This document shows positions 17,508 through 25,101 of a stretch of 64,000 nt of DNA, one piece after another. The notes beneath the pieces are model-generated. The model was not told where the DNA came from, ran no database searches, and saw nothing but the letters and a program-made list of their open reading frames with translations. The stretch spans positions 5,704,001 to 5,768,000 of the forward strand of contig NZ_CP075896.1 in NCBI RefSeq assembly GCF_018604545.1. The letters are read 5' to 3'. Source of the stretch: Streptomyces koelreuteriae. GTDB taxonomy: Bacteria; Actinomycetota; Actinomycetes; Streptomycetales; Streptomycetaceae. A program made the position numbers and the translations under genes. Each line of letters starts with the position of its first letter. Positions within the stretch are counted from its first letter, which is position 1.

Positions 17508-17545
17508 GTTTCGGGTTGCGTACGGGTGTGTTTCCGTGACGTTTC
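17508..17545 (-). promoter_or_regulatory. GlnR box upstream of amtB-glnK
   Basis: On the minus strand the site reads GAAAC-n6-GAAAC-n6-GTACG-n6-GAAAC, with four 5-mers at exactly the 6-bp spacing of the GlnR a-b-a-b box (gTnAc-n6-GaAAc repeated). It lies about 55 bp before the amtB start. GlnR would activate the operon under nitrogen limitation. Confidence 0.8.
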
Positions 17546-17634
17546 GTTGCGTGAGGGTTTCCTGGAGCTCACCGGCCGGGCGGCGTTCGGGCGCCTGTGC
17601 GGCGGGGCTCTGTGGATCAGGGAGAATGGGCGCC

Positions 17635-18588
17635 ATGAGCGTTCGTACCCAGTCATCCGAAGAGCCGGCCGAAGCTGTCCACAGGGCTGGCTTCGCCTGC
17701 TTCGTGGGCCGTCCCAACGCGGGCAAGTCCACCCTCACGAATGCTCTGGTCGGCCAGAAGGTGGCGATCACGGCGAATCAGCCGCAGACGACGCGGCACA
17801 CCGTGCGGGGCATCGTGCACCGCCCGGACGCGCAGTTGATCCTGGTCGACACCCCGGGTCTGCACAAGCCGCGCACGCTGCTGGGCGAGCGGCTGAACGA
17901 CGTCGTGCGCACGACGTGGGCCGAGGTCGACGTGATCGGCTTCTGCCTGCCGGCGAACGAGAAGCTCGGCCCCGGCGACCGCTTCATCGCGAAGGAACTG
18001 GCGTCCATCAAGAAGACGCCGAAGATCGCGATCGTCACGAAGACCGACCTGGTGGACGGCAAGACGCTCGCCGAGCAGCTCATCGCGATCGACCAGCTCG
18101 GCAAGGAGCTCGGTTTCGAGTGGGCGGAGATCGTCCCGGTGTCGGCGGTCGGGGACAAGCAGGTGAACCTGCTGGCCGACCTGATCGTGCCGCTCCTGCC
18201 GGAGGGCCCGGCGCTCTACCCCGAGGGCGATCTGACCGACGAGCCCGAGCAGGTCATGATCGCGGAGCTGATCCGGGAGGCCGCGCTGGAGGGCGTCCGC
18301 GACGAGCTGCCGCACTCCATCGCCGTGGTCGTCGAGGAGATGCTCCCCCGCGAGGACCGCCCCGCCGACAAGCCCCTCCTCGACATCCACGCCTTCGTCT
18401 ACATCGAGCGCCCCAGCCAGAAGGGCATCATCATCGGCCCCAAGGGCAAGCGCCTGAAGGACGTCGGCATCAAGTCCCGCAAGCAGATCGAGGCCCTGCT
18501 GGGCACGCCGGTCTTCCTGGACCTCCATGTGAAGGTCGCGAAGGACTGGCAGCGGGATCCGCGGCAGTTGCGCAAGCTGGGGTTCTGA
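17635..18588 (+). CDS. era: GTPase Era, ribosome assembly
   Basis: 317 residues from the ATG at 17635 (GGGAG at correct spacing; the in-frame ATG at 17626 is too close to it). G-motifs: G1 GRPNAGKST, G3 DTPGLH, G4 TKTD, with a SAVG G5-like site. The C-terminal KH domain carries IIIGPKGKRLKDVGIKSRKQIE. Era binds the 16S rRNA 3' end and helps 30S maturation, so it fits functionally with ybeY and phoH upstream, although amtB-glnK now separates them. Confidence 0.95.
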   Translation: MSVRTQSSEEPAEAVHRAGFACFVGRPNAGKSTLTNALVGQKVAITANQPQTTRHTVRGIVHRPDAQLILVDTPGLHKPRTLLGERLNDVVRTTWAEVDVIGFCLPANEKLGPGDRFIAKELASIKKTPKIAIVTKTDLVDGKTLAEQLIAIDQLGKELGFEWAEIVPVSAVGDKQVNLLADLIVPLLPEGPALYPEGDLTDEPEQVMIAELIREAALEGVRDELPHSIAVVVEEMLPREDRPADKPLLDIHAFVYIERPSQKGIIIGPKGKRLKDVGIKSRKQIEALLGTPVFLDLHVKVAKDWQRDPRQLRKLGF

Positions 18589-18605
18589 GGCTCGTTACGA
18601 CGGCC

Positions 18606-18666
18606 TCGCCAGGCTCGCCACTACGGTGTCGCCAGGCTCGTCACTACGGCGTCGCCAGGCTCGCCC
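18606..18666. repeat. 23-bp tandem repeat, about 2.6 copies
   Basis: Units at 18606-18628, 18629-18651 and 18652-18666 share TCGCCAGGCTCG(C/T)CACTACGG. The array spans the 3' end of the minus-strand ATPase gene and the gap after era, and supplies the last codons of the ATPase gene (SLATP). Confidence 0.85.
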
Positions 18667-19087
18667 ACACCGCGTTGCCGCCGGTGAGGGTCGAGCGGGT
18701 GATGCCCCAGCTCTCCGCTATCTCCCGGACGAGCAGCAGGCCGCGGCCGTTCTCGTCGTCGAGGCCGGGGCTGCGGTCGGGGATGCCGCGGCCCGAGAGG
18801 TCGCCGTCGTGCACCTCCAGCCGGAAGCGCTCGTCGGGCAGCAGCCCGACACCGCACAGGATCCGCGCGCTGAGCGTGTGCAGCACGGCGTTGGTCACCA
18901 GCTCGGACACGAGCAGGACGGCGTTCGCGCACACCTCGTCGGGTGCCTGCCACGACTCCAGCCGCGCCCGCAGGGCATGACGGGCGCTTCTGACGCTGGT
19001 CCGGTGCGGCGGCAGCTCCAGCCAGTGGGTGCGGCCCGGGCGCACCGCGTCAAGGAACCGGGGGATGGACGTCGTGTGGGGGGACAC
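18644..19087 (-). CDS. Anti-sigma-factor-type ATP-binding protein
   Basis: 147 residues from the GTG at 19087, preceded by GGAAGG. It is a stand-alone GHKL ATPase domain of the RsbW/SpoIIAB kind: N-box ANAVLLVSELVTNAVLHT, a DGDLSGRGIPDRSPG segment and G-box NGRGLLLVREIAESWGI. Streptomyces encode dozens of such proteins, most acting as serine kinases or anti-sigma factors paired with an anti-anti-sigma protein; no partner is adjacent. Its 3' end lies in a 23-bp tandem repeat, so its C-terminus may vary between strains. Confidence 0.85.
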   Translation of the reverse strand: MSPHTTSIPRFLDAVRPGRTHWLELPPHRTSVRSARHALRARLESWQAPDEVCANAVLLVSELVTNAVLHTLSARILCGVGLLPDERFRLEVHDGDLSGRGIPDRSPGLDDENGRGLLLVREIAESWGITRSTLTGGNAVWASLATP

Positions 19088-19245
19088 GGCAGTCGCCTTC
19101 CGTGGGGGGTGGGAAGGGGCGAGGCGGACAACGGACCGGCCGGGAGTGGGGAGTGGGGTTCCGACTCTGGTCGCGCAAGTAATCATGCTCGCAGAGCAGT
19201 TCACCCTGCAACCATCCCCGGCCCGGCCCGTGGCCGGCGTGGGCG

Positions 19246-20577
19246 TCAGGCCGTGGCGCCCGTGGCGTCCTGCGCCTTCAGCAGCTCCCGGTACCAGCGG
19301 TACGACGACTTCGGGGTCCGCTCCTGGGTCTCGAAGTCGACATGGACCAGGCCGAAGCGGCGCGCGTAGCCCTCCGCCCACTCGAAGTTGTCGAGCAGGG
19401 ACCAGACGAAGTAGCCGCGCACATCGACGCCCGCCTCCAGCGCCCGGTGCAGCGCCCGGACATGGCCGTCCAGGTAGGCGATGCGGTCCTGGTCGTCGAC
19501 GCCCGGGTAGGAGCAGCCGTTCTCGGTGATGACGACGGGCGGGAGCCGGTCGCCGTAGCGCTCGCGGAAGCCGGTGAGGAGTTCGGTGAGGCCCTCGGGT
19601 ACGACCGGCCAGCCGAAGTCCGTGACCGGGTGGCCCTCGATCTCGCGGACGGAGAAGGGCAGTTCGGCGGGCATGGAGACGCCGCCGAACTCGATCTCCG
19701 TGCCCTGCGGGGCGCCCACCCGGGTCGGCGCGTAGTAGTTGACGCCGTACCAGTCGAGCGGCTCGGCGATCACCTTCAGGTCGGCCTCGACGTCCCCGGG
19801 CATCAGCTCGCCGATGCCGTCCGGGTAGCGGCCCAGCAGCAGCGGGTCCGCGAAGAGGCGGTTCAGCAGCAGGTCGTAGAAATCGGCCGCCTCCACGTCC
19901 GCCGCCTCGGTCGACGCCGCCCAGGTCGGGCCGTGCGAGTTGGCGACGCCGATGTCCGTGGCGCCCGAGGCGCGCAGGGCCCGGACGGCCAGGCCGTGGG
20001 CCAGCAGCTGGTGATGGGCGACCGGCAGCGCGTCGAACAGCAGCTTCCGGCCCGGTGCGTGCACGCCCAGGGCGTGGCCCAGCAGGGTGTGCTCGGCGGG
20101 CTCGTTCAGGGTGATCCACTTGGTCACCCGGTCACCGAGGCGCTCGGCGACCAGCGACACGTACTCGGCGAAGCGCGCGGCCGTGTCCCGCTCCAGCCAG
20201 TCCAGGTCCGCCGGCAGGTCCCAGTGGAAGAGGGTCGGCACCGGGCGGACGCCCGCCGCGCACAGGTCGTCGACCAGCCGGTCGTAGAAGTCCAGGCCCT
20301 TCTCGGAGCGCACCCGCGGCCAGGAGACGGAGAAGCGGTAGGCGTTCACGCCGAGGTCCGCCAGCAGCGCCACGTCCTCGCGGTGGCGGTGGACATGGTC
20401 GCAGGCCACCGCCGCCGTCGAGCCGTCCTTGATCCGCCCCGGCTCGGCCGTGAAGGCGTCCCACACGGACGGCTCGCGCGCGTCCACCGCGCCCTCGATC
20501 TGGTGCGCCGAGGTCGACACGCCCCAGAGGAAACCGGCCGGGAAACGGGGGATCGGATTGCCTGCGTCAGTCGCCAT
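19246..20577 (-). CDS. GH1 beta-glucosidase
   Basis: About 443 residues from the ATG at 20577; an ATG four codons earlier (20589) is possible but has no ribosome site. The family-1 entry motif FPAGFLWGVSTSAHQIEG is at the N-terminus. The acid/base glutamate is E159 in TLNEP and the nucleophile E352 in VITENG, and the aglycone loop ends with FVWSLLDNFEWAEGY. It hydrolyses beta-glucosides such as cellobiose in a retaining mechanism. No signal peptide, so intracellular. No sugar transporter or LacI regulator is adjacent, which is less common for this family in Streptomyces. Confidence 0.92.
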   Translation of the reverse strand: MATDAGNPIPRFPAGFLWGVSTSAHQIEGAVDAREPSVWDAFTAEPGRIKDGSTAAVACDHVHRHREDVALLADLGVNAYRFSVSWPRVRSEKGLDFYDRLVDDLCAAGVRPVPTLFHWDLPADLDWLERDTAARFAEYVSLVAERLGDRVTKWITLNEPAEHTLLGHALGVHAPGRKLLFDALPVAHHQLLAHGLAVRALRASGATDIGVANSHGPTWAASTEAADVEAADFYDLLLNRLFADPLLLGRYPDGIGELMPGDVEADLKVIAEPLDWYGVNYYAPTRVGAPQGTEIEFGGVSMPAELPFSVREIEGHPVTDFGWPVVPEGLTELLTGFRERYGDRLPPVVITENGCSYPGVDDQDRIAYLDGHVRALHRALEAGVDVRGYFVWSLLDNFEWAEGYARRFGLVHVDFETQERTPKSSYRWYRELLKAQDATGATA

Positions 20578-20635
20578 GCGCTGGATCATCCGTACCGGTG
20601 GTAACGGAAGTCAACAGGCCGCCGCCCAGGACCTG

Positions 20636-20902
20636 TTACGCCCCTTCCTTCAGCACCCGAGAGATCAGCTTGCGCTGCTCGTCCGTCAGCCGGGGGTCGG
20701 AGCAGTAGACCGTCCGGTCGTCCACCGTGAGCTGGTAGCTGAAACCGTCCGGCACCCCGATCGGCGGAGTGCCCCGGCCGGCGGCCACCGCCTGCTCGGC
20801 CAGGGCGTGCCACTCGGCGGCATCGGGGCGGCCCGAGGTGTCCACCTCGGCATGCCGCTCGATACCCGCGAACCCGCCTGTGCGCCTCACCTGAATCCGC
20901 AT
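20636..20902 (-). CDS. Emfourin-type inhibitor of the adjacent M4 peptidase
   Basis: 88 residues: MRIQVRRTGGFAGIERHAEVDT, a PDGFSYQLTVDD strand pair and a LTDEQRKLISRVLKEGA end match the protealysin-inhibitor emfourin family, small proteins that block thermolysin-type peptidases. It starts 20 bp after the stop of the M4 peptidase gene, the usual pairing. No signal peptide is present, so both act, or at least begin, in the cytosol. The inhibitor probably keeps the peptidase silent until release. Confidence 0.82.
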   Translation of the reverse strand: MRIQVRRTGGFAGIERHAEVDTSGRPDAAEWHALAEQAVAAGRGTPPIGVPDGFSYQLTVDDRTVYCSDPRLTDEQRKLISRVLKEGA

Positions 20903-20922
20903 GGCACCTGTCTAGTACGGAA

Positions 20923-21984
20923 CTACAGGGTCCGCACCCCGACCTGCTCCCAGGCCTTCGACACGGCGTCCAGCTCCTCCCCGTCGCCGAAGCGCTCCCG
21001 GGCGGCCTTGACGGTGAGCGTGGCGAAGTCGGTGAACATCGCCTGCTCCTTCAGCTCGCCGCCGGTCAGCACGTCGTACCAGACCTGTCCCGCGCGCTCC
21101 CAGGCATGGCCGCCGAGGGCCGTGGCCGCGAGGTAGAAGGCGTGGTTGGGGATGCCCGAGTTGATGTGGACACCGCCGTTGTCGCGGCCGGTGCGGACGA
21201 AGTCGTCCATGGTCGCGGGCTGCGGGTCCTTGCCGAGGACATCGTCGTCGTACGCCGTGCCCGGCTCCTTCATGGAGCGCAGCGCCACGCCCGTCACCCG
21301 CGGGGCGAGCAGGCCCGCGCCGATCAGCCAGTCGGCCTCGGCGGCGGTCTGGCCGAGTGTGTACTGCTTGATCAGCGCGCCGAAGACGTCCGACACGGAC
21401 TCGTTCAGCGCGCCCGGCTGGCCGAAGTAGGTGAGGTTCGCGGTGTACTGCGTGACGCCGTGGACGAGCTCGTGGCCGATGACGTCGATCGGGATGGTGA
21501 AGTCGAGGAAGATCTCCCCGTCGCCGTCCCCGAAGACCATCTGCTCGCCGTTCCAGAAGGCGTTGTTGTAGTCGCGGTCGTAGTGCACCGTCGCGTTCAG
21601 CGGCAGGCCGTTCCCGTCGATCGAGTCGCGCTGGTACGCCGTGAGGAGCAGCTCGAAGGTGGCGCCGAGGCCGGCGTAGGCGCGGTTGACCGTGGCGTCC
21701 TTGCCGGGCTTGTCGCCCTCGCCGCGGACCTTGTGGCCGGGCAGGTCGGTGCCGTGCCGGGCGTCGTGGATCGTGCGCTGCGGCTTGCCGTCGGCGACCG
21801 AGGCGACGGCGCTCGCGCCGAGGACCGTGGTGAGGCGGCGCTGGGTGCGCTCGAAGGCGTCGCGCTGCAGGGTCCGGCGGGCCGGTCCGGCCAGCGCGGG
21901 GTCCTCGGCCTGGGAGAGCTTGTCGAGGACATGGGGCGGAACGATGGTGCAGAAGACGGGCTCGAAGCCCCCGTGGTTGGTCAT
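20923..21984 (-). CDS. Protealysin-like M4 metallopeptidase
   Basis: 353 residues from the ATG at 21984 (GCGGGGC before it; an ATG at 21996 is an alternative). The zinc site is H171-E-L-V-H175 in VIGHELVHGVTQ, with the third-ligand glutamate in GALNESVSDVFG and the downstream active-site histidine in DNGGVHINSGIPNHAFYL. There is no classical signal peptide; the short N-terminal propeptide has the FEPVFCTIVPPHVLDKL pattern of protealysins. Length is shorter than thermolysin precursors. Followed by its emfourin inhibitor gene. Such peptidases are linked to actin cleavage, invasion or interbacterial roles in other bacteria; the role here is unknown. Confidence 0.9.
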   Translation of the reverse strand: MTNHGGFEPVFCTIVPPHVLDKLSQAEDPALAGPARRTLQRDAFERTQRRLTTVLGASAVASVADGKPQRTIHDARHGTDLPGHKVRGEGDKPGKDATVNRAYAGLGATFELLLTAYQRDSIDGNGLPLNATVHYDRDYNNAFWNGEQMVFGDGDGEIFLDFTIPIDVIGHELVHGVTQYTANLTYFGQPGALNESVSDVFGALIKQYTLGQTAAEADWLIGAGLLAPRVTGVALRSMKEPGTAYDDDVLGKDPQPATMDDFVRTGRDNGGVHINSGIPNHAFYLAATALGGHAWERAGQVWYDVLTGGELKEQAMFTDFATLTVKAARERFGDGEELDAVSKAWEQVGVRTL

Positions 21985-22098
21985 GCCCCGCACCATTGCA
22001 CTGGGTGATTATTTTGTCACCAGGTGCAACCATGATTGGTGAAATGTGGGGATGCAGGCGCCATAGGCGGTTGCGCTGTGTTACGGGCGCGGGCCGAA

Positions 22099-22139
22099 TG
22101 TGGCTGATCGCGCAGTTCCCCGCGCCCCTTTCGGGGCGC
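22099..22139. repeat. Streptomyces intergenic repeat element with hairpin (copy 1)
   Basis: The minus strand carries AGGGGCGCGGGGAACTGCGC followed by GATCAGCCACA (22099-22129). A second copy in the opposite orientation is at 57872-57904. GCGCCCC-TTTC-GGGGCGC (22122-22139) folds as a perfect 7-bp hairpin. This short element is, from memory, frequent between Streptomyces genes. It lies between the M4 gene and the leuA leader. Confidence 0.75.
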
Positions 22140-22191
22140 TGCAGTCCCGCATACTGATACGGAACCCCTCGTCCGGAGAGGCTCGGCTAGC

Positions 22192-22251
22192 ATGCTGCGC
22201 ATCATGCGTTTCGGGCTGCTTCTCCTTAGCTGCCGCGGCGAGGGCCTGTAG
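22192..22251 (+). CDS. leuL: Leucine leader peptide of leuA
   Basis: A 19-codon frame starting at the ATG at 22192 (or at 22204) reads MLRIMRFGLLLLSCRGEGL. Four consecutive leucine codons (CTG CTT CTC CTT) are the signature of a transcription-attenuation leader. It ends 80 bp before the leuA ATG, and a weak hairpin follows it. Ribosome stalling at these codons under leucine shortage is expected to favour leuA expression. Confidence 0.85.
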   Translation: MLRIMRFGLLLLSCRGEGL

Positions 22252-22253
22252 TC

Positions 22254-22298
22254 GAGGCCGACCCCCTCCCCGCGGAGCTTGGTGCTGCGTCGTCGGCC
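22254..22298 (+). promoter_or_regulatory. Possible leuA attenuator hairpin
   Basis: GGCCGAC at 22256-22262 can pair with GTCGGCC at 22292-22298 immediately after the leader peptide stop, leaving a long loop containing CGCGGAGC. This is the expected place for alternative attenuator structures; the exact pairing partners were judged by eye. Confidence 0.5.
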
Positions 22299-22331
22299 GT
22301 CCTTCCGGACATCCTGAGGAGCCCCCGCATC

Positions 22332-24053
22332 ATGGCGAACCGCCAGCAGCCCAGCACCATGCCGATCCACAAGTACGGCCGCTACGAGCAGGTCGACATC
22401 CCGGACCGCACCTGGCCGGCCAACCGGATCACCACCGCCCCCCGCTGGCTCTCCACCGACCTGCGCGACGGCAACCAGGCGCTGATCGACCCCATGTCGC
22501 CCGCCCGCAAGCGCGCCATGTTCGATCTGCTGGTCAAGATGGGCTACAAGGAGATCGAGGTCGGCTTCCCGGCCTCCGGCCAGACCGACTTCGACTTCGT
22601 GCGCTCCATCATCGAGGAGCCGGGCGCGATCCCCGACGACGTCACCATCTCCGTACTGACCCAGGCCCGCGAGGACCTGATCGAGCGCACGGTGGAGTCC
22701 CTGAAGGGCGCCAAGCGCGCCACGGTCCACCTGTACAACGCCACCGCCCCCGTCTTCCGCCGGGTCGTCTTCCGCGGCTCCAAGGACGACATCAAGCAGA
22801 TCGCGATCGACGGCACGCGGCTGGTCATGGAGTACGCGGAGAAGCTGCTGGGCCCGGAGACGGAGTTCGGCTACCAGTACAGCCCCGAGATCTTCACCGA
22901 CACCGAGCTGGACTTCGCGCTGGAGGTCTGCGAGGCGGTCATGGACGTCTGGCAGCCCGGCCCGGGCCGCGAGATCATCCTCAACCTGCCGGCGACCGTC
23001 GAGCGCTCCACGCCCTCCACGCACGCCGACCGCTTCGAGTGGATGGGCCGCAACCTGACCCGTCGCGAGCACGTGGTCCTCTCCATTCACCCGCACAACG
23101 ACCGCGGCACCGCCGTCGCCGCCGCCGAGCTGGCCCTGATGGCCGGCGCCGACCGCGTCGAGGGCTGCCTGTTCGGGCAGGGCGAGCGCACCGGCAACGT
23201 CGACCTGGTCACCCTGGGCATGAACCTCTTCTCCCAGGGCGTCGACCCGCAGATCGACTTCTCCGACATCGACGAGATCCGTCGTACGTGGGAGTACTGC
23301 AACCAGATGGAGGTCCACCCGCGCCACCCCTACGTGGGCGACCTGGTCTACACGTCCTTCTCCGGCTCCCACCAGGACGCCATCAAGAAGGGCTTCGACG
23401 CCATGGAGGCCGACGCCGCCGCCAAGGGCGTCACCGTCGACGACATCGAGTGGGCGGTGCCCTACCTGCCGATCGACCCCAAGGACGTCGGCCGCTCCTA
23501 CGAGGCGGTCATCCGGGTCAACTCGCAGTCCGGCAAGGGCGGTATCGCGTACGTCCTGAAGGACGGCCACAGCCTGGACCTGCCGCGCCGTATGCAGGTC
23601 GAGTTCTCCAAGGTCATCCAGGCCAAGACGGACGCCGAGGGCGGCGAGGTCACGCCGAAGGACATCTGGGCGGCCTTCCAGGACGAGTACCTGCCCAACC
23701 CCGAGAACCCCTGGGGCCGGATCCAGGTCAAGAACAACCAGTCGACCACCGACACCGACGGCGTGGACACGCTGAAGGTGGAGGCCACGGTCGACGGCCA
23801 GGACACCGTCCTGACCGGCTCGGGCAACGGCCCCATCTCGGCCTTCTTCGACGCGCTGCAGTCCGTCGGCATCGACGTACGCCTGCTGGACTACCAGGAG
23901 CACACGATGAGCGAGGGCGCCTCCGCGCAGGCCGCCTCCTACATCGAATGCGCGATCGACGACAAGGTCCTGTGGGGGATCGGAATCGACGCGAACACCA
24001 CGCGCGCCTCCCTGAAGGCGGTCGTCTCGGCCGTCAACCGCGCGACGCGCTGA
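22332..24053 (+). CDS. leuA: 2-isopropylmalate synthase
   Basis: 573 residues, the long LeuA form of actinobacteria. The catalytic barrel begins with TTAPRWLSTDLRDGNQAL (metal-ligand aspartate in RDGNQ) and includes SIHPHNDRGTA (HxH metal ligands); the C-terminal regulatory domain (about 430-573, VDGQDTVLTGSGNGPISAFFDAL...LLDYQEHTMSEG) gives feedback inhibition by leucine. It condenses acetyl-CoA with 2-ketoisovalerate in leucine synthesis. Good ribosome site (GAGGAG), preceded by a leader peptide and followed by a strong hairpin, so it is monocistronic. Confidence 0.96.
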   Translation: MANRQQPSTMPIHKYGRYEQVDIPDRTWPANRITTAPRWLSTDLRDGNQALIDPMSPARKRAMFDLLVKMGYKEIEVGFPASGQTDFDFVRSIIEEPGAIPDDVTISVLTQAREDLIERTVESLKGAKRATVHLYNATAPVFRRVVFRGSKDDIKQIAIDGTRLVMEYAEKLLGPETEFGYQYSPEIFTDTELDFALEVCEAVMDVWQPGPGREIILNLPATVERSTPSTHADRFEWMGRNLTRREHVVLSIHPHNDRGTAVAAAELALMAGADRVEGCLFGQGERTGNVDLVTLGMNLFSQGVDPQIDFSDIDEIRRTWEYCNQMEVHPRHPYVGDLVYTSFSGSHQDAIKKGFDAMEADAAAKGVTVDDIEWAVPYLPIDPKDVGRSYEAVIRVNSQSGKGGIAYVLKDGHSLDLPRRMQVEFSKVIQAKTDAEGGEVTPKDIWAAFQDEYLPNPENPWGRIQVKNNQSTTDTDGVDTLKVEATVDGQDTVLTGSGNGPISAFFDALQSVGIDVRLLDYQEHTMSEGASAQAASYIECAIDDKVLWGIGIDANTTRASLKAVVSAVNRATR

Positions 24054-24073
24054 CCAGTCGTAACGGGGATTGT

Positions 24074-24110
24074 GGGGCTCTGCCCGCCGTTGTCCGGCGG
24101 GTGGAGCCCC
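24074..24110 (+). terminator. leuA terminator hairpin
   Basis: GGGGCTC-TG-CCCGCC-loop-GGCGGG-TG-GAGCCCC is a 13-bp stem interrupted by one internal mismatch pair, 20 bp after the leuA stop. No U-tract follows. Confidence 0.75.
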
Positions 24111-24239
24111 GTCACATACCGGCCAATCCCTGTGAGGGTCACGGAAAGGTCTCCTCCGGGGTGCTGACTCCTCCTCATGGATGTGGCTAACATCACGCAA
24201 GCGCGGCGACGCTGCCGCGCGGCGTGACGGAGGTGCGAC

Positions 24240-24938
24240 GTGCTGCCAGGACGGGGACGAAACGGCCATGCCGCCAGGTTTTCCAGCATCCTGGGCACCC
24301 GTATCGCATGGACGGCCGCCGGTGACGGGGAGTTCTTCTGCCCCGGCTGCGGCGGCGACCGGAACTACCAGCGGCTGACCGGACAGCGCCGCTTCACCCT
24401 GCTCGGCCTGCCCGTGCTGCCGCGCGGCGAGACCGGCCCGGTCGTGGAGTGCGCCGCCTGCCGCCGCCACTTCGGCACGGACGTCCTCGACCATCCGACG
24501 ACCACCCGCTTCTCCGCGATGCTCCGCGACGCCGTGCACACCGTCGCCCTCGCGGTGCTGGCGGCGGGCGGCGCCGGTTCCCGTACGGCCCTGGAGACCG
24601 CCGTGCTCGCCGTGCGCGCGGCCGGCTTCGACGACTGTACGGAGGAGCAGCTCGCCGCCCTCGTCGAGGCGCTGGAGGCGGACACCGGCCGGATCTCCGG
24701 CGAGCCCTGCGGCGCCGGGCTGGCCATAGAGCTCCACGAGGCGCTGGACCCGCTGGCCCCGCACCTCGCCACCGTCGGCCGTGAGTCGATCCTGCTCCAG
24801 GGCGCCCGCATCGCCCTGGCGGACGGGCCGTACACCCCGGCCGAGCGTGACGTCCTCGCGACGGTGGGGGCGGCGCTGACCATCTGCTCGGACGATGTGA
24901 CCCGGCTGCTGGCGGCCGCCGCGCGCACGCCGTCGTAG
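24240..24938 (+). CDS. TerB-family protein with N-terminal zinc ribbon
   Basis: 232 residues from a GTG preceded by GGAGGTG. The N-terminal part has two CxxC knuckles (FFCPGCGGD and ECAACRRHFG, about residues 34-37 and 71-74), a zinc ribbon. The rest is an all-helical TerB domain with the acidic ADGPYTPAERDVLATVGAAL segment. TerB domains occur in tellurite-resistance and stress-response systems and are thought to bind metal at a membrane-linked site. No other ter gene is nearby, so the function is open. It follows leuA with its own promoter region. Confidence 0.8.
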   Translation: MLPGRGRNGHAARFSSILGTRIAWTAAGDGEFFCPGCGGDRNYQRLTGQRRFTLLGLPVLPRGETGPVVECAACRRHFGTDVLDHPTTTRFSAMLRDAVHTVALAVLAAGGAGSRTALETAVLAVRAAGFDDCTEEQLAALVEALEADTGRISGEPCGAGLAIELHEALDPLAPHLATVGRESILLQGARIALADGPYTPAERDVLATVGAALTICSDDVTRLLAAAARTPS

Positions 24939-24962
24939 GACGCCTCCCCGCGATACCCGCGT

Positions 24963-24978
24963 TACTCCCCGGGGAGTA
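24963..24978. promoter_or_regulatory. Perfect 16-bp palindrome upstream of the MMPL gene
   Basis: TACTCCCCGGGGAGTA is a perfect palindrome 124 bp before the MMPL start. A related AGTACCCCGTAA lies about 25 bp downstream. Candidate operator, possibly for the LuxR-type response regulator encoded three genes on. Confidence 0.55.
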
Positions 24979-25101
24979 GTCCGCGGCTCGTGCCGCCCCG
25001 GGCAGTACCCCGTAAGTCGGCCTCGCGCCCGACGAACCGGCGCCCGCGCGCCGGGAGTCTGGAGAGCGTTCCAGACACCCGACGCGGAGGGAGCCCGGCT
25101 G

